A DNA stretch of 50,609 bases from Phialocephala subalpina (Eukaryota > Ascomycota > Leotiomycetes > Helotiales > Mollisiaceae). The stretch is taken from assembly GCA_900073065.1 (NCBI GenBank), contig FJOG01000022.1, positions 991,426 through 1,042,034 on the forward strand. Reading direction: 5' to 3'. The notes under the pieces are model-generated. The model did no database searches and was not told the DNA's origin. It was given only the letters and a program-made list of their open reading frames with translations. Below, in pieces: positions 1 to 11,802 of the stretch. The position numbers were made by a program, and so were the translations under genes. How positions within the stretch are numbered: the first letter of the stretch is position 1; the number at the start of each line of letters is the position of its first letter.

Positions 1-684
1 CGATTAGTTTGTGAGGGGCGCATGAGGGAAGGGAAGGAATATACTAGGGTTGAGATGGAAGTGGAAGAAGAGAGGTACAATAGATGGTCCAAAATGCCGG
101 GGTGAGGATGGGAAATTGGAAGAAGCGGTGGATAGCAGATGTACCGAGTGTGGGAGACGGATAATGGAAACGACGGAAATTGAAGCCACCTTTGGCATTG
201 CAGTCCATGGCACTCGCCAGAGATACGAAACCAAAGAATTCATCCCTCAAATGAATGTTATAAATCCTCACGGCCCAGGAAAACGGTGACCTCGACCAAA
301 AGATTTGTAAAGCTAAAAGATGCCATATTCGTGCTATCTTTGACAGTTGTAACTCCCCAGTCATTGTTTCCGACTGTTTGTATGGCCCATGGTATCGAAC
401 GCCTTTTCAACCATATCCCACAATGCATACCCTCGGCTCCACATCAAATCAAACAGCTCAAAGACTGAGGCTGTACTCTTCACAAGCTTTCTTGGAGCTC
501 CTGTATGCAATCTTCTCGATCGGTAGCTTCGGTTGTACTTGTATGATTCATGGCCTCGGAAGGCGGCGCGTGTCTTCGTCGTTCTGCCAATCTTGCTCTC
601 GTTCTTAGAGAGGCAGTTCGGAGCATTCGTTGGCGCAGGAGGACCGGTCCATTAGTCCTTCATTCATAGTAGACCTTCAGTTGC
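1..684. other. Left-edge region without a recognised gene
   Basis: This is the 3' flank of the minus-strand Spt8 gene. Short open frames exist on both strands (for example 44-364 minus), but none has a recognisable domain or a coherent spliced extension. I see no tRNA, repeat or regulatory element that I can support. Confidence 0.5.
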
Positions 685-2718
685 TCATCTACAGCCAATC
701 TCGTATCCAATGAGCACCTCTGTTGTGCTTCCCTCCCAGCCTCGATTGCCAGCGGCAGAGAGCATATACTTGCAGGTAGGATCAATATGCAGCGCGCTGA
801 TAACGCCTGCTCTCGGTGGTCCAGGAACGATGAGGAAAGGAACTGTCGAGTGTTTGTTTGTTTGAGGGGCTTTGAGATCGTATAGACGCAGAATATCATG
901 GGAAGCGCTGCCAATAATTAGCTATGAGCCCAAGAAATGGAATGCTTGACCTACCATATCAAATGCCGCCCATTTGGCATTGCTCGAAGAGCACTGACGG
1001 CATTACTGCCCTGTGGAAATTTAAACGTCCTTTCCGCATTCTTCAATCCTTTGTGCAAGCTGAATTCTTCAACTGTCCCGTTCCTCCGCCCAGCGTATAT
1101 GAAGTTGCCATCTGGAGACCAACATGCAGCCATACACCACGGTGGTACTCCTGTCCTGGTCGGTATCCTCGCCACAGGATTCTGCTGCCTCCTATCCCAT
1201 ATTCGCAATGTCCCATCCATCGAAGCAGCAAGGAACGTAGAATCAGAAGTCGCAACAGCATCCTGTGTCTCTGCAACAATTGTAGCTTGTTCTGGTGCTT
1301 TCCCATTCGAAACGCCATTCGTCTGAGTAGTTGGCTCTGATTTGATGCCATTTTGTTCCGGTTGCTGTACAGCTGGTGCTAGTTCCGGGGCATCTCCCAT
1401 GCTAAGATCGCCTTGTGTGTCGACTTGATTGTCCAGACTTGACTCGATCGCTCTCGAGAACTCATCGTCATCGTCGCCAAATACCCCTCCAGAAGGCGCG
1501 CCGTCTCCAGCTGTTTCGCCAAACAACGAATTATTGTCGCTACCTCCCCCAAATAGCGAATCGGTCGGCGATCCTGGCGCATCCTCATTCCCTTCCTCTC
1601 CATTTGCATGACCATTCGACAGACCGTTCATAAGCGGCTTCTGATCGTTATTACTCGAAAACGTGCCATTCATAACCACAGGATCACCCGACTCTTCTGG
1701 TACCGGCAAACTCGATGCTGGCCGTATCTCAATTGCAGCTATCTGCCCACCACTCCCCTCAAAACTCCTCTTCTGTTGTCCAGTATTCAAATCCCAATCA
1801 AACACGTTCTTATCCCAACTGCCAGACAGTACAGACTTCTCATCCTGAGCTAATGTCAACACCGAGACCGCAGCCTTATGTAACCGCAGAGACGTAATCT
1901 TCTTCCCTTCATCATGCCGAACAGAATATAGATTTATACACCCCGAATCCAACCCAGATAACATCCACAACGCCTGCGATTGTACAGCCAACGAATACAC
2001 CGGCGAAAGAGGAGGTTCTTCACCAGGATTCTTGACAATCTCTCGCGGCTCCTCATTATCCCAATAGCTCATCAAAACCCCTGCCTTGACCACACTGTCC
2101 ACGAAAGGATGCCTCTGAGCAACAGTCAAAAGTGTTTTCCCATTAATCGTCGCAACACCGTCGTATTTCCGTATATAACAATCTGATCCTCCACTGAACC
2201 AATACCGCATATCTGGCGTCGCTGTTATGCAATTGATCGATGTACTCTGCGGCGCCGCCATTGTAGGCACAATATCGTATTCAACCGCATTCAGAGCTTC
2301 GGGCCTGACTTCGAATCGCATCTTCGGTGACTGTAACGGCGCGGAAGGCTGTCGCGGAGAGGCAGAAGTTCGCGTAAGCTGTGGTCGCGGATGTGATGTA
2401 GGCCCAGCACCATTGACCTGGCTCATTATAGGAGTATCGTCCGAACTTGTATTCGTCGTCGGCGGGCTCGGTCTTCGAATTCGAGGATCATGACCATCAT
2501 CCTCGTCATCGTCGTCTCCATTGTCATCATCGTCATCATCTCCGTCGCCCTCTGCGTCTGCGTCTGGGTCGGCGTCTGCCTCGATATCTTCTGCATCTTC
2601 CATCAATTCATCTTGCTCGTTGTCCGAGCTGGCATTGGAACCTGCTGGTGTTAGCATGCTCTGGTGTTTAGGCGGAGAACCTACCTCGGTCATCGTCGTC
2701 TAGGGAAAAGCCTGGCAT
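685..2718 (-). CDS. spt8: SAGA complex WD40 subunit Spt8
   Basis: Spt8 is a WD40 subunit of the SAGA co-activator that contacts TBP in the nucleus. The model has three exons: 2718-2685, 2641-955 and 907-685. It encodes 647 aa. The N-terminus is very acidic (Asp/Glu runs, about residues 15-60). WD40 blades follow, including 'FSGGSDCYIRKYDG', 'LSGSWDKNVFDWD' and 'AASMDGTLRIWDRR'. A low-complexity acidic insert interrupts the propeller, as is common in fungal Spt8. The last exon supplies 'ASHDILRLYDL' and 'CKYMLSAAGNRGWEGS', typical of the Spt8 C-terminus. The 43-nt first intron has a perfect TGCTAAC branch site, and the 47-nt second intron has AGCTAAT. An ATG at 2693 lies in the intron-1 frame and would give a wrong N-terminus. 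The family call is strong; exact splice sites are inferred. Confidence 0.9.
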
Positions 2719-3481
2719 CTTGGATTATGGCTTCATTCGCATCGTATTCGGTGAAGTGCTGGTCCCCGCGCACTGCGTAAATATATTGGCGCGGGGAATT
2801 GACGCGCTCGAGATTATCCTTGGTGGAGAGGTTATTGAGGCGCAATAGCGTAGGGTGAAGCTGTCGCGTAGCTTATTCCTTCAAGAATTCCAGGGACTGA
2901 GAATAGAGAAGTATTGAAGAGGCGTATAAGTGGTGATGCTTAGAATCTCTATGTTGATGTCCGAGTGAGGTTGCGACAGGATGGATGCGGCCGCACTCAC
3001 GTGCAATGTCTCAGGCAAACCTCATAGGCTGGGATTCACGATCTCTCATTGATAACACAACGACACATGTACAGCTTGACAGCGACGTCTAGATGATCGA
3101 TTTACAAAGTATTTATACCATCGAAAACACTCATGAACTCTCAGGGCCGCACAAGCCTAGGCCTGGAGAGGAACAATCATACAGCTGCATGCAAGACAAC
3201 CCCAGAGCTCGAGGTTGCCTCGAAACTAGCGAGGTCCCCTGCTAATATTTCCATTTCTTCTTCTTTAGATATCCGTTTGTGTCATAATAGCTTGCTTATG
3301 CCTGCTTGTTTGATCCAAATATCAATTTCTGGATTACCAGCTAGCCACAATCATTATGACAATCCGGAACATTTGCTACGGAAAAAGTGCTCAAATTTCC
3401 CATGGCTTTTTTGTTTCTGTCAAGCAACTCCAGTCCACATGTAATGGAAACATGTATGTACAAATTTCATGTTCAATCAGA
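2719..3481. other. Intergenic region upstream of spt8
   Basis: About 760 nt lie between the end of the DUF1295 gene and the start of spt8, both on the minus strand. It must hold the spt8 promoter and the DUF1295 terminator. Open frames on the plus strand here have no recognisable protein character. Confidence 0.5.
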
Positions 3482-5395
3482 CTACCCATGGAGGTAGCTT
3501 CTGAAACCTCTCTCCAAAGCCACACCAGCAACACCAGCACCAAGAACAGCCCACGTCCATGGGTTGGTAGCCTCCTCAAGTTTTGGCCAAAAGCTATTTT
3601 TCTCACGCTTATACTCTTCGAACTGGCCATGCTTCTTGTGGCTTTCCTTGACGTATCGATGCTCTTGAGATGTCTCATTCTCGGCATCACCGCCGACATA
3701 TCGGAGGAACACATAGTTGGCGACAGGCGCGAGGAGGGCGAGTGGGTGCATGAAACCTGCAGACCAGAGGAGTAGAGGGAAGGAAGCGTGGATAAGAGCA
3801 TCGCCGAGATAGCTATAACCGTCAGCTTTGAAGATTAGAAAGGGAACTTGGACTTACTTCGGATGTCGAACAATACTCCACACACCCTCTCGGTTCAGAT
3901 CATCCGGATCATTCTTTTGATGAGCAGCAAGTTGCGTATCAGCCAAAACCTCCATCACAAAACCAGCACTGAACAAAGCAACACCAAGAGCATGAGTCAA
4001 TTCTGGATGGACATCCAATAAAGGTCCAAAGACAATTGTTGGTCGGAACGGGAGAACGAATGGCAGGGAGATGGCAGCTTGGAACAGAGCTTCAGGCAAG
4101 AATGTGGTGAAGAAGACCTTATTCCAGAACCCTTCTTCCTTCTTGGCTTCCTCGTATCGTGGATCGTCTTTCCCTCGCGCTATGCTTCGAGATGCAACGC
4201 GGTAGAACAGTCGGACACCCCAGGCAGTGACACCGGTCAGGAGCAGTTTCTCGGTATATGTGAGGTGTGAAACAGCTGTGCTGAGAGATATGTTGTCGTA
4301 TACCACCCGAGATCCAACTGCACACCACCAGGCATTGAGAACTTGTCCAGCAGGCCACAGCCAATCTTTCCCTTCGACGCGATTTGTAGCTCGAGAAATT
4401 CCATATGCAACGACTGCGAGACCCGAGTGGAAGCTAATCGATGGGAGAATGGTCGATCGAAGGATGCCGATGGAGCCGGGGACAATTGGGTTGTTTGGAT
4501 CCTTGTATTATTAGAAGAATTCAGCCGAGACAGGAAGACTTACCAAAGAGAAGTGTGAACCATAACGATCTTGTTCTGCTCCATCCATTGGTGCTTTACC
4601 AAGCTTCGCCAGAGAGAACCCCGAAGTGGCCTTCCTCACGTTGTCTTCACCGGGACCGAGATGAGCTCCGTACCTGTCTTGCTCAGCTCCTGAACCAACC
4701 TTAGAGTTGAACTTCAAAGCAGCATCTTCGACTCGATCCTTGCTACCCGATCCAAGGCTCCAGTGCGAACCATACCGGTCCTGCTCGGCTCCCGAGCCAG
4801 AATTCGCATTCCATCTTGACGCAGCATCTCCAATTCGTTCACGGCTGTCTGATCCGAGACTGAAATGCGAGGCATGACGGTCTTGTTCAGCTCCTGAGCC
4901 GGAGCTGGTATTGAATCTCGAAGCAGCCTCTCGAACGTTGCTAGGACCGCGGAAATGGGAGCCGTAGCGGTCTTGTTCTGCTCCTGAGCCTGAGTTGGTA
5001 TTTAGTCTCTTCGCAGCATCTCCAATTCGAGCACGGCCATCTGATCCAAGACCCCAATATGAACCGTAGCGATCCTGTTCGGCCCCCGAACCAGAGTTGG
5101 TGTTGAATCTCAAAACTCCTTCTTTCAATCTGTCGGCATCAAGACCACGGAAATGAGAGGCGTATCGATCCTGTTCAGCTCCAGATCCTAATTTCGAAGC
5201 ATCGAATCCCGAAGCAGCTTCCCTCAATTTGTCGACACCAGAACCGAAGTGGGAATCGTGGCGGTCCTGTTCAGCTCCTGATCCGCGAAACAGCCCACCA
5301 ATGTTGAATGAGGAGCCAGAAGCACCAGAAGCATCCTTCACAGGATTGCTTGCATTCGAGTTCCAATGGGAACCATATTTGTCTTGTTCTGCCAT
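3482..5395 (-). CDS. DUF1295 (steroid 5-alpha-reductase-like) membrane protein with nine N-terminal EQDRYGSHF repeats
   Basis: The model has three exons, 5395-4544, 4501-3858 and 3812-3482, encoding 608 aa. Exon 1 (284 aa) is almost wholly nine copies of a short core, [S]GAEQDRYGSHF, spaced by 20-35 residue linkers rich in Ala, Arg, Ser and Asn. Exon 2 opens with 'DPNNPIVPGSIG' and continues into hydrophobic helices. The junction of exons 2 and 3 restores 'IVRHPNYLGD', the conserved C-terminal motif of the DUF1295/SRD5A/ICMT-like superfamily. The C-terminus ends in a helix and a short basic tail. The family suggests an ER-type multi-pass enzyme or lipid-binding protein, but no substrate can be assigned. 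The start ATG has a good context (AAAATGG). Introns are 42 and 45 nt. The repeat domain has no function I recognise, and a reader treating each open frame separately would call two or three genes. Confidence 0.82.
4545..5395 (-). repeat. Protein-coding tandem repeat, nine EQDRYGSHF units
   Basis: Nine degenerate units of about 75-105 nt fill the first exon of the DUF1295 gene. Each unit carries the core AEQD(R/K)(Y/H)(G/A/D)S(H/Y)(F/W), followed by a variable linker. The last unit ends exactly at the exon 1 donor (…SHFSL). The repeats are imperfect at DNA level and the frame is kept throughout, so this is a protein repeat and not satellite DNA. Confidence 0.88.
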
Positions 5396-7420
5396 TTTTG
5401 CAATGAGTTGGAAAGAAAAGAAGACATGGAGAGCTTGAGGAGCTTCCTTGGAGCTTACCCCTCATCCAGGAACGGCTTCCCGTGGTCTCATGACATTGAC
5501 GCTTGTGACATCATGTTTGTCAAGACCTAGGAATCCTGGGAGACTCGGTCTTCAATTTTAATTTCGAGCTTCGCGAGCCAGAAGGGCGCAAGATCAGTTG
5601 TGAAGGACCATCTGAGGCAGACGAGGACCTCTTGTCGACGATGCTAGTTTTGATTAGAAGTGACAGTGTCGAGGTCTTCGGAGATAAGGAGCAAGCTCGG
5701 CCTCGGCTGCTTCCGAGCGCTAAACCTCTTTGAGCTCCAAGCGCCAAACCACCTCTGCAATGTCCGGATGCCTCTGGAACATTACTTCAGTGAAGAAAAC
5801 GATATGATCTCGAGATCGTACGATTCAAATAGCTTCGTTGAAGAGATTCATAGGAGCGATAGTTGAGTCAAGGGACGAATTCCACTCAAACAGGGCTTGC
5901 TTCCCCAGATTTCCTCGGAAAGTTGTGACTCTGTCTGAGGGATTCAGTTATTTTGCCTGTAGCATTTCATACTCTTGTTTCTTGCTTGCTTGTTTCTTGC
6001 TTGTTTGTTTCTTGCTTTATTTTCAAGTATCTCTCCTGATCTTCTTTATTCTTGAAAGACAACTGTGCCTCCCAATGACACTGAACTCGGCCTTGACATT
6101 CGTGGACAGAGCTGATACCTACCAAGGTCATGCCACCATATTCAGCGATGAGGCCTTTGATTGTCTAGCAACACTTTGATCTTCAACTTCGAGCTGCAGA
6201 TTCGCGTTCCTAGTACTACTTCTTCCCTCCTCTTTTCTTTGGACATTCGTGACGTACTTCTCGCTTCATGGCTAGTTTACCACATGAAATCACTTTTGAA
6301 ACATATATCTCTTTGTTTCCCTTGCAGAGACAGGACAATCATCCACCATCATGTCTTTCGTACAACACATAGCGCGCTTCATCGAGGAACTTCGACACCC
6401 ATCTTAGCGGTACACCGAGATAAGCCAGACCGTGGACGCCTAGGAAAACACGGACATCACCAATATCACTTTTTTCTCACCACCGAACCCACAATGGAGC
6501 ACCTACCAAACAAGGACGTGGATCAAAATCATCATCAGCCATTGTCACGCGGTTCCCTTTAGATGAGGCTGCACCCATAGCTGCGTTATAGAAATATCCT
6601 ACAGCTGAGCTGTTTACATTTCCCCGATGCAAATTCGAGAAGATTTTCGGCCATATACCTGGCATCAATCTGTGGTCTCGTGTTCAGTGTGACAAGAGAA
6701 CTTTGAATCTCTTTGGCGAATAATTGCAGTTGCTACTTCCTCCAAGAATCATCAATCTGTGCACAGCATATCGTTGACCATATGACCTCAATCGACTTTC
6801 ACGATCACGTGCAGACACCTCCTCTTCTGTTCGCTTGCTTGGACCGCGATGTCCCAGAAGCTCGCGATTACTCTCGAAATCGACTCAGTAGATCAATGGT
6901 ATTTGATTCAGTGAATGGTATTCATTAGATTCGCATCATGCAAGATCTACCTAATCAAGCCTTCAGGCAGTTCGGCCCCGAGATACTTTCGGCAAAGGAT
7001 ACAGTACGCGGCATGCCGCTTTTCAACGTCTCGCCAGACTATCCTCCTACAACCTTAGTTCCAACTCTAGCATCCTTGCCAATCTCGCCTCGACTTCCCT
7101 GCTTCAAAATTCGAGTATCTGAACTCTCGGCCCCGGCTTGCCTCTGCAACAATATGACGATCAGAGAAAGTCCACCTCTCATTGCGTCGCTAAGATCGTC
7201 GATGTGCATATGTACATGCGTTACATGGTATCGAATTCCGATGCATATGATGGTCAGCATGTGCAAGCCTGTGCTTGGAGCTATGTAGCTCTTTGTACAA
7301 GGGAGGGGTAGCTATCATGATATGTCATTGCAGTCGTTGCTACAAAGAACGACAAACCCCTCGAAAATTGTTGATTTCTTCTTCTGAAGTCAAGCAACTC
7401 AAGTATCCAACACGTTCGAA
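5396..7420. other. 2-kb divergent intergenic region
   Basis: This lies between the divergent DUF1295 and catalase genes and should contain both promoters. A TTGTTTCTTGC-type simple repeat lies at about 5971-6020. A short minus-strand frame (6477-6668) looks mildly protein-like but has no partner exons that I could find. No gene is supported. Confidence 0.5.
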
Positions 7421-9106
7421 ATGGTAGGTCAACCCCTTTCTGTCTGTGGACGATCGCGGTGGCTAACAATATGTCAGGCACAAGCGAGTTTGGGAGGTGT
7501 TCCCACGTATACACTTTCTGAAGGCATATTATTCTCCCCATTCCAATCTTCCTGTCTGACACTTCCTCAGGACAACCAAGTGCAGACCCATCATCGGCCT
7601 TACAGATTCGAGCAGACCAGGGAAATGGAGGGCTCGCAGTCCTGGCTGATACACAATTGATTGAGACATTGGCTCACTTTGCTCGTGAAAGAATCCCGGA
7701 AAGGCGAGAGCATTGTCAATGAATATCAAGTACATCACTGACTTGACCTAGGAGCGTCCACGCAAAGGCAGCCGGGGCCTGGGGAGAATTTGAAGTCACC
7801 CACGACGTTAGCGACCTCACCGACGCCAAATTCCTCACAGGAATCGGAACCAAGACCAAAGTCCTCCAACGAATCTCCACCGTAGCCGGAGAGAAAGGAT
7901 CCAGCGACACTGTTCGAGATGTTCGAGGTTGGGCCCAGAAATTCTTCACTGAGGATGGAAACCAAGACTTTGTGTTCAATGATTTACCTGTCTTCTTCAT
8001 TCGCGATCCGATCAAGTTCCCCAGTATGAATCGAAGCCACAAACGTCACCCGCGAACGAATGTCCCGGATAATGACATGTTTTGGGACTTTCATGTTCAC
8101 AATCCAGAGGGGATTCATGCCTTGATGCATTTGTTTGGGCAGCGGGGTATTCCTGCAAGTCTGAGGAATATCAATGCGTTCAGTGTGCATACTTATACTC
8201 TCAACAAGGAGGTACGTTTCGAACCATGGAATGTTGAATTCTCCTGACGTGAATCAGGATGGAAGCTATCGATATGTCAAATGGCACTGGAAGCCAAACG
8301 ATGGCATCAAAACTTTGGATTCAGCCACCGCACTGAGACTCGCAGGCGAAGAACCAGATTACCACATCAAAGACCTATTCAATGCCATCGAGAAAGGCGA
8401 CTATCCATCCTGGACTTTGAATGTTCAAGTCATCGAACCAAAAGACCTCGCAGATGCACCAATCGACATCTTCGACAACACCTTCACCTGGCCCCACAAC
8501 AAATACCCCTTACGACCAATTGGAAAACTCACCCTAAACAAGAATCCATCGAACTACTTCCAAGACATCGAACAAGCCGCCTTCTCCCCCTCAAATATGG
8601 TCCCCGGCATCGGTCCCTCAGCAGACCTCGTCCTCCAAGCTCGCATGTTCAGCTACCCCGATGCAGCACGCTACCGCGTGGGACCTAACTACCAACAATT
8701 ACCCCCGAACAAACCTCTCGCTCCCGTCTACTCCCCTTACCAACGCGACGGCCCCTCTCGAATCGACGGCAATTATGGCGGAGATCCAGATTATGTTCGT
8801 TCGGAGTTCCGCCCGATGCAATTCCGAAAGTACGCAATGCAAGGACATTATGAGTGGAAGGGCCATATGCAAAGTTATGCTACGGAGGTTACCGATAAGG
8901 ATTTTGTACAGGCGAGAGAGTTGTGGGAGATTATCAAGAAGGAAGGAGCGGAAGGGGAGTTTTTGGATAATATTGTGCCGACGTTGGTGGGGATTAAGGA
9001 GGATCTTTTGACCGGGGCTGTTGCTCTATTCTCTCGAGTGGACAAGGGATTGAGTGAGCTGATTGAGAAGACGGTCAAGGAACGAAAGGAGAAGATGAAG
9101 GCATAA
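7421..9106 (+). CDS. Catalase (small-subunit heme catalase)
   Basis: Catalase splits hydrogen peroxide to water and oxygen. The model has five exons: 7421-7423, 7478-7523, 7571-7703, 7752-8211 and 8258-9106, giving 496 aa, a usual small-subunit length. Only the ATG lies in exon 1. Key residues are present: distal His64 in 'SVHAKAAGAWG', Asn137 in 'FNDLPVFFIRDP', and the proximal heme ligand Tyr347 in 'RMFSYPDAARYR'. The conserved 'MFWDFHVHNPEG' and 'YRYVKWHWKP' blocks are intact. There is no signal peptide and no SKL-type C-terminal tripeptide (it ends KMKA), so a cytosolic location is likely. Introns 2 and 3 begin with GC (GCATAT, GCGAGA) and not GT; they are needed to join 'TLSEG' to 'QPSADP' and 'RIPER' to 'SVHAK'. 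The gene ends 30 bp from the stop of the opposing Zn2Cys6 regulator. Confidence 0.92.
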
Positions 9107-9136
9107 GATTGGTAATGATATCAATGGACTTTTTTT

Positions 9137-11802
9137 CTATTCCCCAAAGCCTTGCTCTTGAGTCCAATCCGAACCACCCTGACCTCCCACCTCGCCGGTA
9201 AAGAACAAAGATGGATCAAAACTGAAATCCCCATTAATGCCAATATTAAACAAATCCTCGCCACCTCCCACATCTCCAGGATTCCAAAACAACCCATTCG
9301 GATCTTCCATCCCCATGTCCACCTCTACTCCTCCTTGCACTTCCGTCTGTGACTCTCCCATCCCCTCCATATCAATATCCTCCACCCTCTCTGGACAATT
9401 CAAAATCCCTGGATCCAACCCCCTCGCAATCCAAACCCTCTCCCTAACCCTCCTAATAAACTCCCATGCCTTACTCCCACTAACGCCCAACGGCCTCCCA
9501 TCAACCTGCCAATCCTCAGAGCTTTGAATACCGTGATTCTCCTGCGGTCCACACATGAAGATCGCCATATCGATTAATTGGCGCGTAGACTTTGCAGTTG
9601 GGGAAGATGGATTCTGGGAGAGGTCGAGAAGGAGCGTCATGATGGAGTGCAGGGGTTGATGTTGGCCTGGCCAGCACCAGTGCCAGGGTTGGAAGGCGTG
9701 GGATTGGGTTATGGAGAGGAAGGTGTGAAGGTAGCGACGGCAGCCTTCTATTGCCAAGGAATCTTTCTCAAGGAGATACGAATCGAGATTTTGTCTTCGA
9801 ACTGGTCCTTGAATGATCGCGTAAGGTTTGACCGTGTATAATGAAAGTACTGCTTTCGCGAAGCGTGCAAGAACGGGGTTTGATTGTGATTCTCGTAATC
9901 GGTCTGTATCGTCGATGCCGCTTCCTGACATGGATATTGGGGAAGAGAGAGTTGCTTCGATCTCCGAGATTTGGTTTTGGCGAGATGCAAGATCTGCTGC
10001 GTTTTGGTGGGTGATCTCGAGTATGGAGTCAACGTCCTCGCGTGAGAAATGGCTCGAGTGAATGACGTGAAGTATCTCGCTGGCTTTCCTGTAGAATTCC
10101 ACTTTGCCCGCAACAAGAAGTCCCATAACTGACTTGCGACGGCTGGTCGTCTCAAGGTTCTGGGCGTCCAGAGACATCTCGTCCTCGGGGATCTCGTTGA
10201 ACATCTGGACGTCGCAGTTGGTGCAGTCGATGATTGGTGGAAGACCAGCAGCAAGAGCCACTTGTGCATCAATAGCTACGAGGTTCCACCATAATTGACG
10301 ACGGACTTGGACATCGATGGGCGAGAGATCAGGGAAACATGAAGGATCTTTGTGAATGCCTGTGTCTCATGAGCAACCGAATTTAGGGCATGGGCTTTGG
10401 TTGCAGTTAATACTCACCAAGCATCTGAGCAACCCTCGCAGCCAAGCCGACAAAGGAGCAACACGCCAAGGGTTGCTCTTCTCTCAACCAAATTGTGTCC
10501 ACTATGATGAATGCCGCCAGTGTATGCACGGAAGGTGTTTGCGGAAAATTCGTAAGTCGAATAGCTCTCACTGCTTTCTGGTAGAACCGTGACGAGAGGT
10601 CTTCACGGGCTTGGAAGCCAAAAAGTTCACTGAGACGCCTGCGTGATGAGATGGCACAGCCTGCGAATAGGACAGCCATGAGTAGAGTTATGAAATGGAT
10701 GTCGATGTCTGCATCTGAGGCCGTATTCCTGTAAATTCATTAGAGGGTTGGCACACTTAGCTGAGGAACAGCAACGTACCTTTCAATGTATTTACGAGCC
10801 TGCTGCAGGAATGATGGACCATGAAAGAAGGGAGAAACAGTATGATATCCTTCCATATAAGCCCAGATAAGAGCCTCGCATTGTTCCTTGGAAGGTAGGT
10901 CATCTAAAATGAATCCAGGACTTGGGATTCTTGTCGTGGTTCTTCTTGACTTCGGAGTGTTGTCATCTGACGACATCCACTCTGGTTGTTGGAGAAAAAT
11001 ATCACCTAATAATTGCCTCTTGATGTTCTTGTGCTGAGCATCCGATGTATCAGTGCTCATCGAATCTTGACGAGCAAGTCTGCTCTGTGGCGTGAGATCT
11101 CGCTCTTCATCTTTAGCGAACAGGGTAGGATCAATCATGTATTGCTGTTGTTGCTGCAGCAAATGGTTGATTTCTGTGATCTAGGATCGTGAGTACAGGT
11201 TTCTAGAGGTGCTTGTAGGCATGTTACATTAATACTCACTTCCTGACTTATCATCGCAAAGAAATCCGGCGAAACATATCTGCTCTTTGATTGTGGTCCG
11301 ATGTAGAGATGTCCGAGATTGTTGCTGAGTCCATGGACATCATTTTGGTTGATAGCATCGCTGCCTGTACTTGTCTCTTGACCTGACCAGAGTTAGTGAT
11401 AGTTCTCTTGGCATAAAAGATGGGGAGGAGTTGTACCCAAGTCTGTTAACATATCGTCTAACCTATTCACCCTCCCCTGAAGAGCTGTATAGTCTGCAAT
11501 AACAATAGGGGTCTCGTCTGATAAAACAGTAAGCCATATGCAGAGCATAAAGGGGTTCAATCCGAACCGATAAACGTGACCTGTCCCGAAGGGTGCCGAG
11601 TCCCAGACACATATGAACACTCATAACCGCCCTGCACACATTTACTACATTTCGGGCGTACCTTTCAATAACTGATCAACGATCTGCAGATGACAGCAAG
11701 TATTCACATGCTCACCTTATCACATTTTACTTTCCGGCGTGCACACCTTAAACATGATCTCGAGGGCCGCGGACGACTCGATGACGGCGACACGGTCGAC
11801 AT
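9137..11802 (-). CDS. Zn2Cys6 transcription factor with fungal-specific TF domain
   Basis: The model has seven exons: 11802-11716, 11661-11581, 11512-11437, 11382-11240, 11180-10780, 10728-10418 and 10359-9137, encoding about 773 aa. Exons 1 and 2 rebuild a complete binuclear cluster, 'CLRCARRKVKCDK' then 'KCSKCVQGGYECSY' (six cysteines), split by an intron as is common. A short heptad-like dimerisation segment follows ('LQGRVNRLDDML'). The fungal-specific TF middle homology region includes 'SRYVSPDFFAM', 'WAYMEGYHTVSPFFHGPSF' and 'RRQLWWNLVAID'. The C-terminal 60 residues are acidic and Gly-rich, a plausible activation region. Its target genes are unknown; the nearest gene is the convergent catalase. 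The exon 2/3 junction uses a less usual GAG acceptor and is the least certain part. Confidence 0.88.

Noticed and set aside
44..364. Minus-strand 106-aa open frame at the left edge
   Set aside because: No domain, no partner exons, and composition like random read-through of pyrimidine-rich DNA.
951..1633. Plus-strand and other-frame ORFs over the Spt8 gene
   Set aside because: Shadows of a strong WD40 coding frame on the minus strand.
4545..5395. Regularly spaced repeats that could suggest a CRISPR-like array
   Set aside because: The units encode a conserved in-frame peptide, vary in length and sit in a spliced eukaryotic gene.
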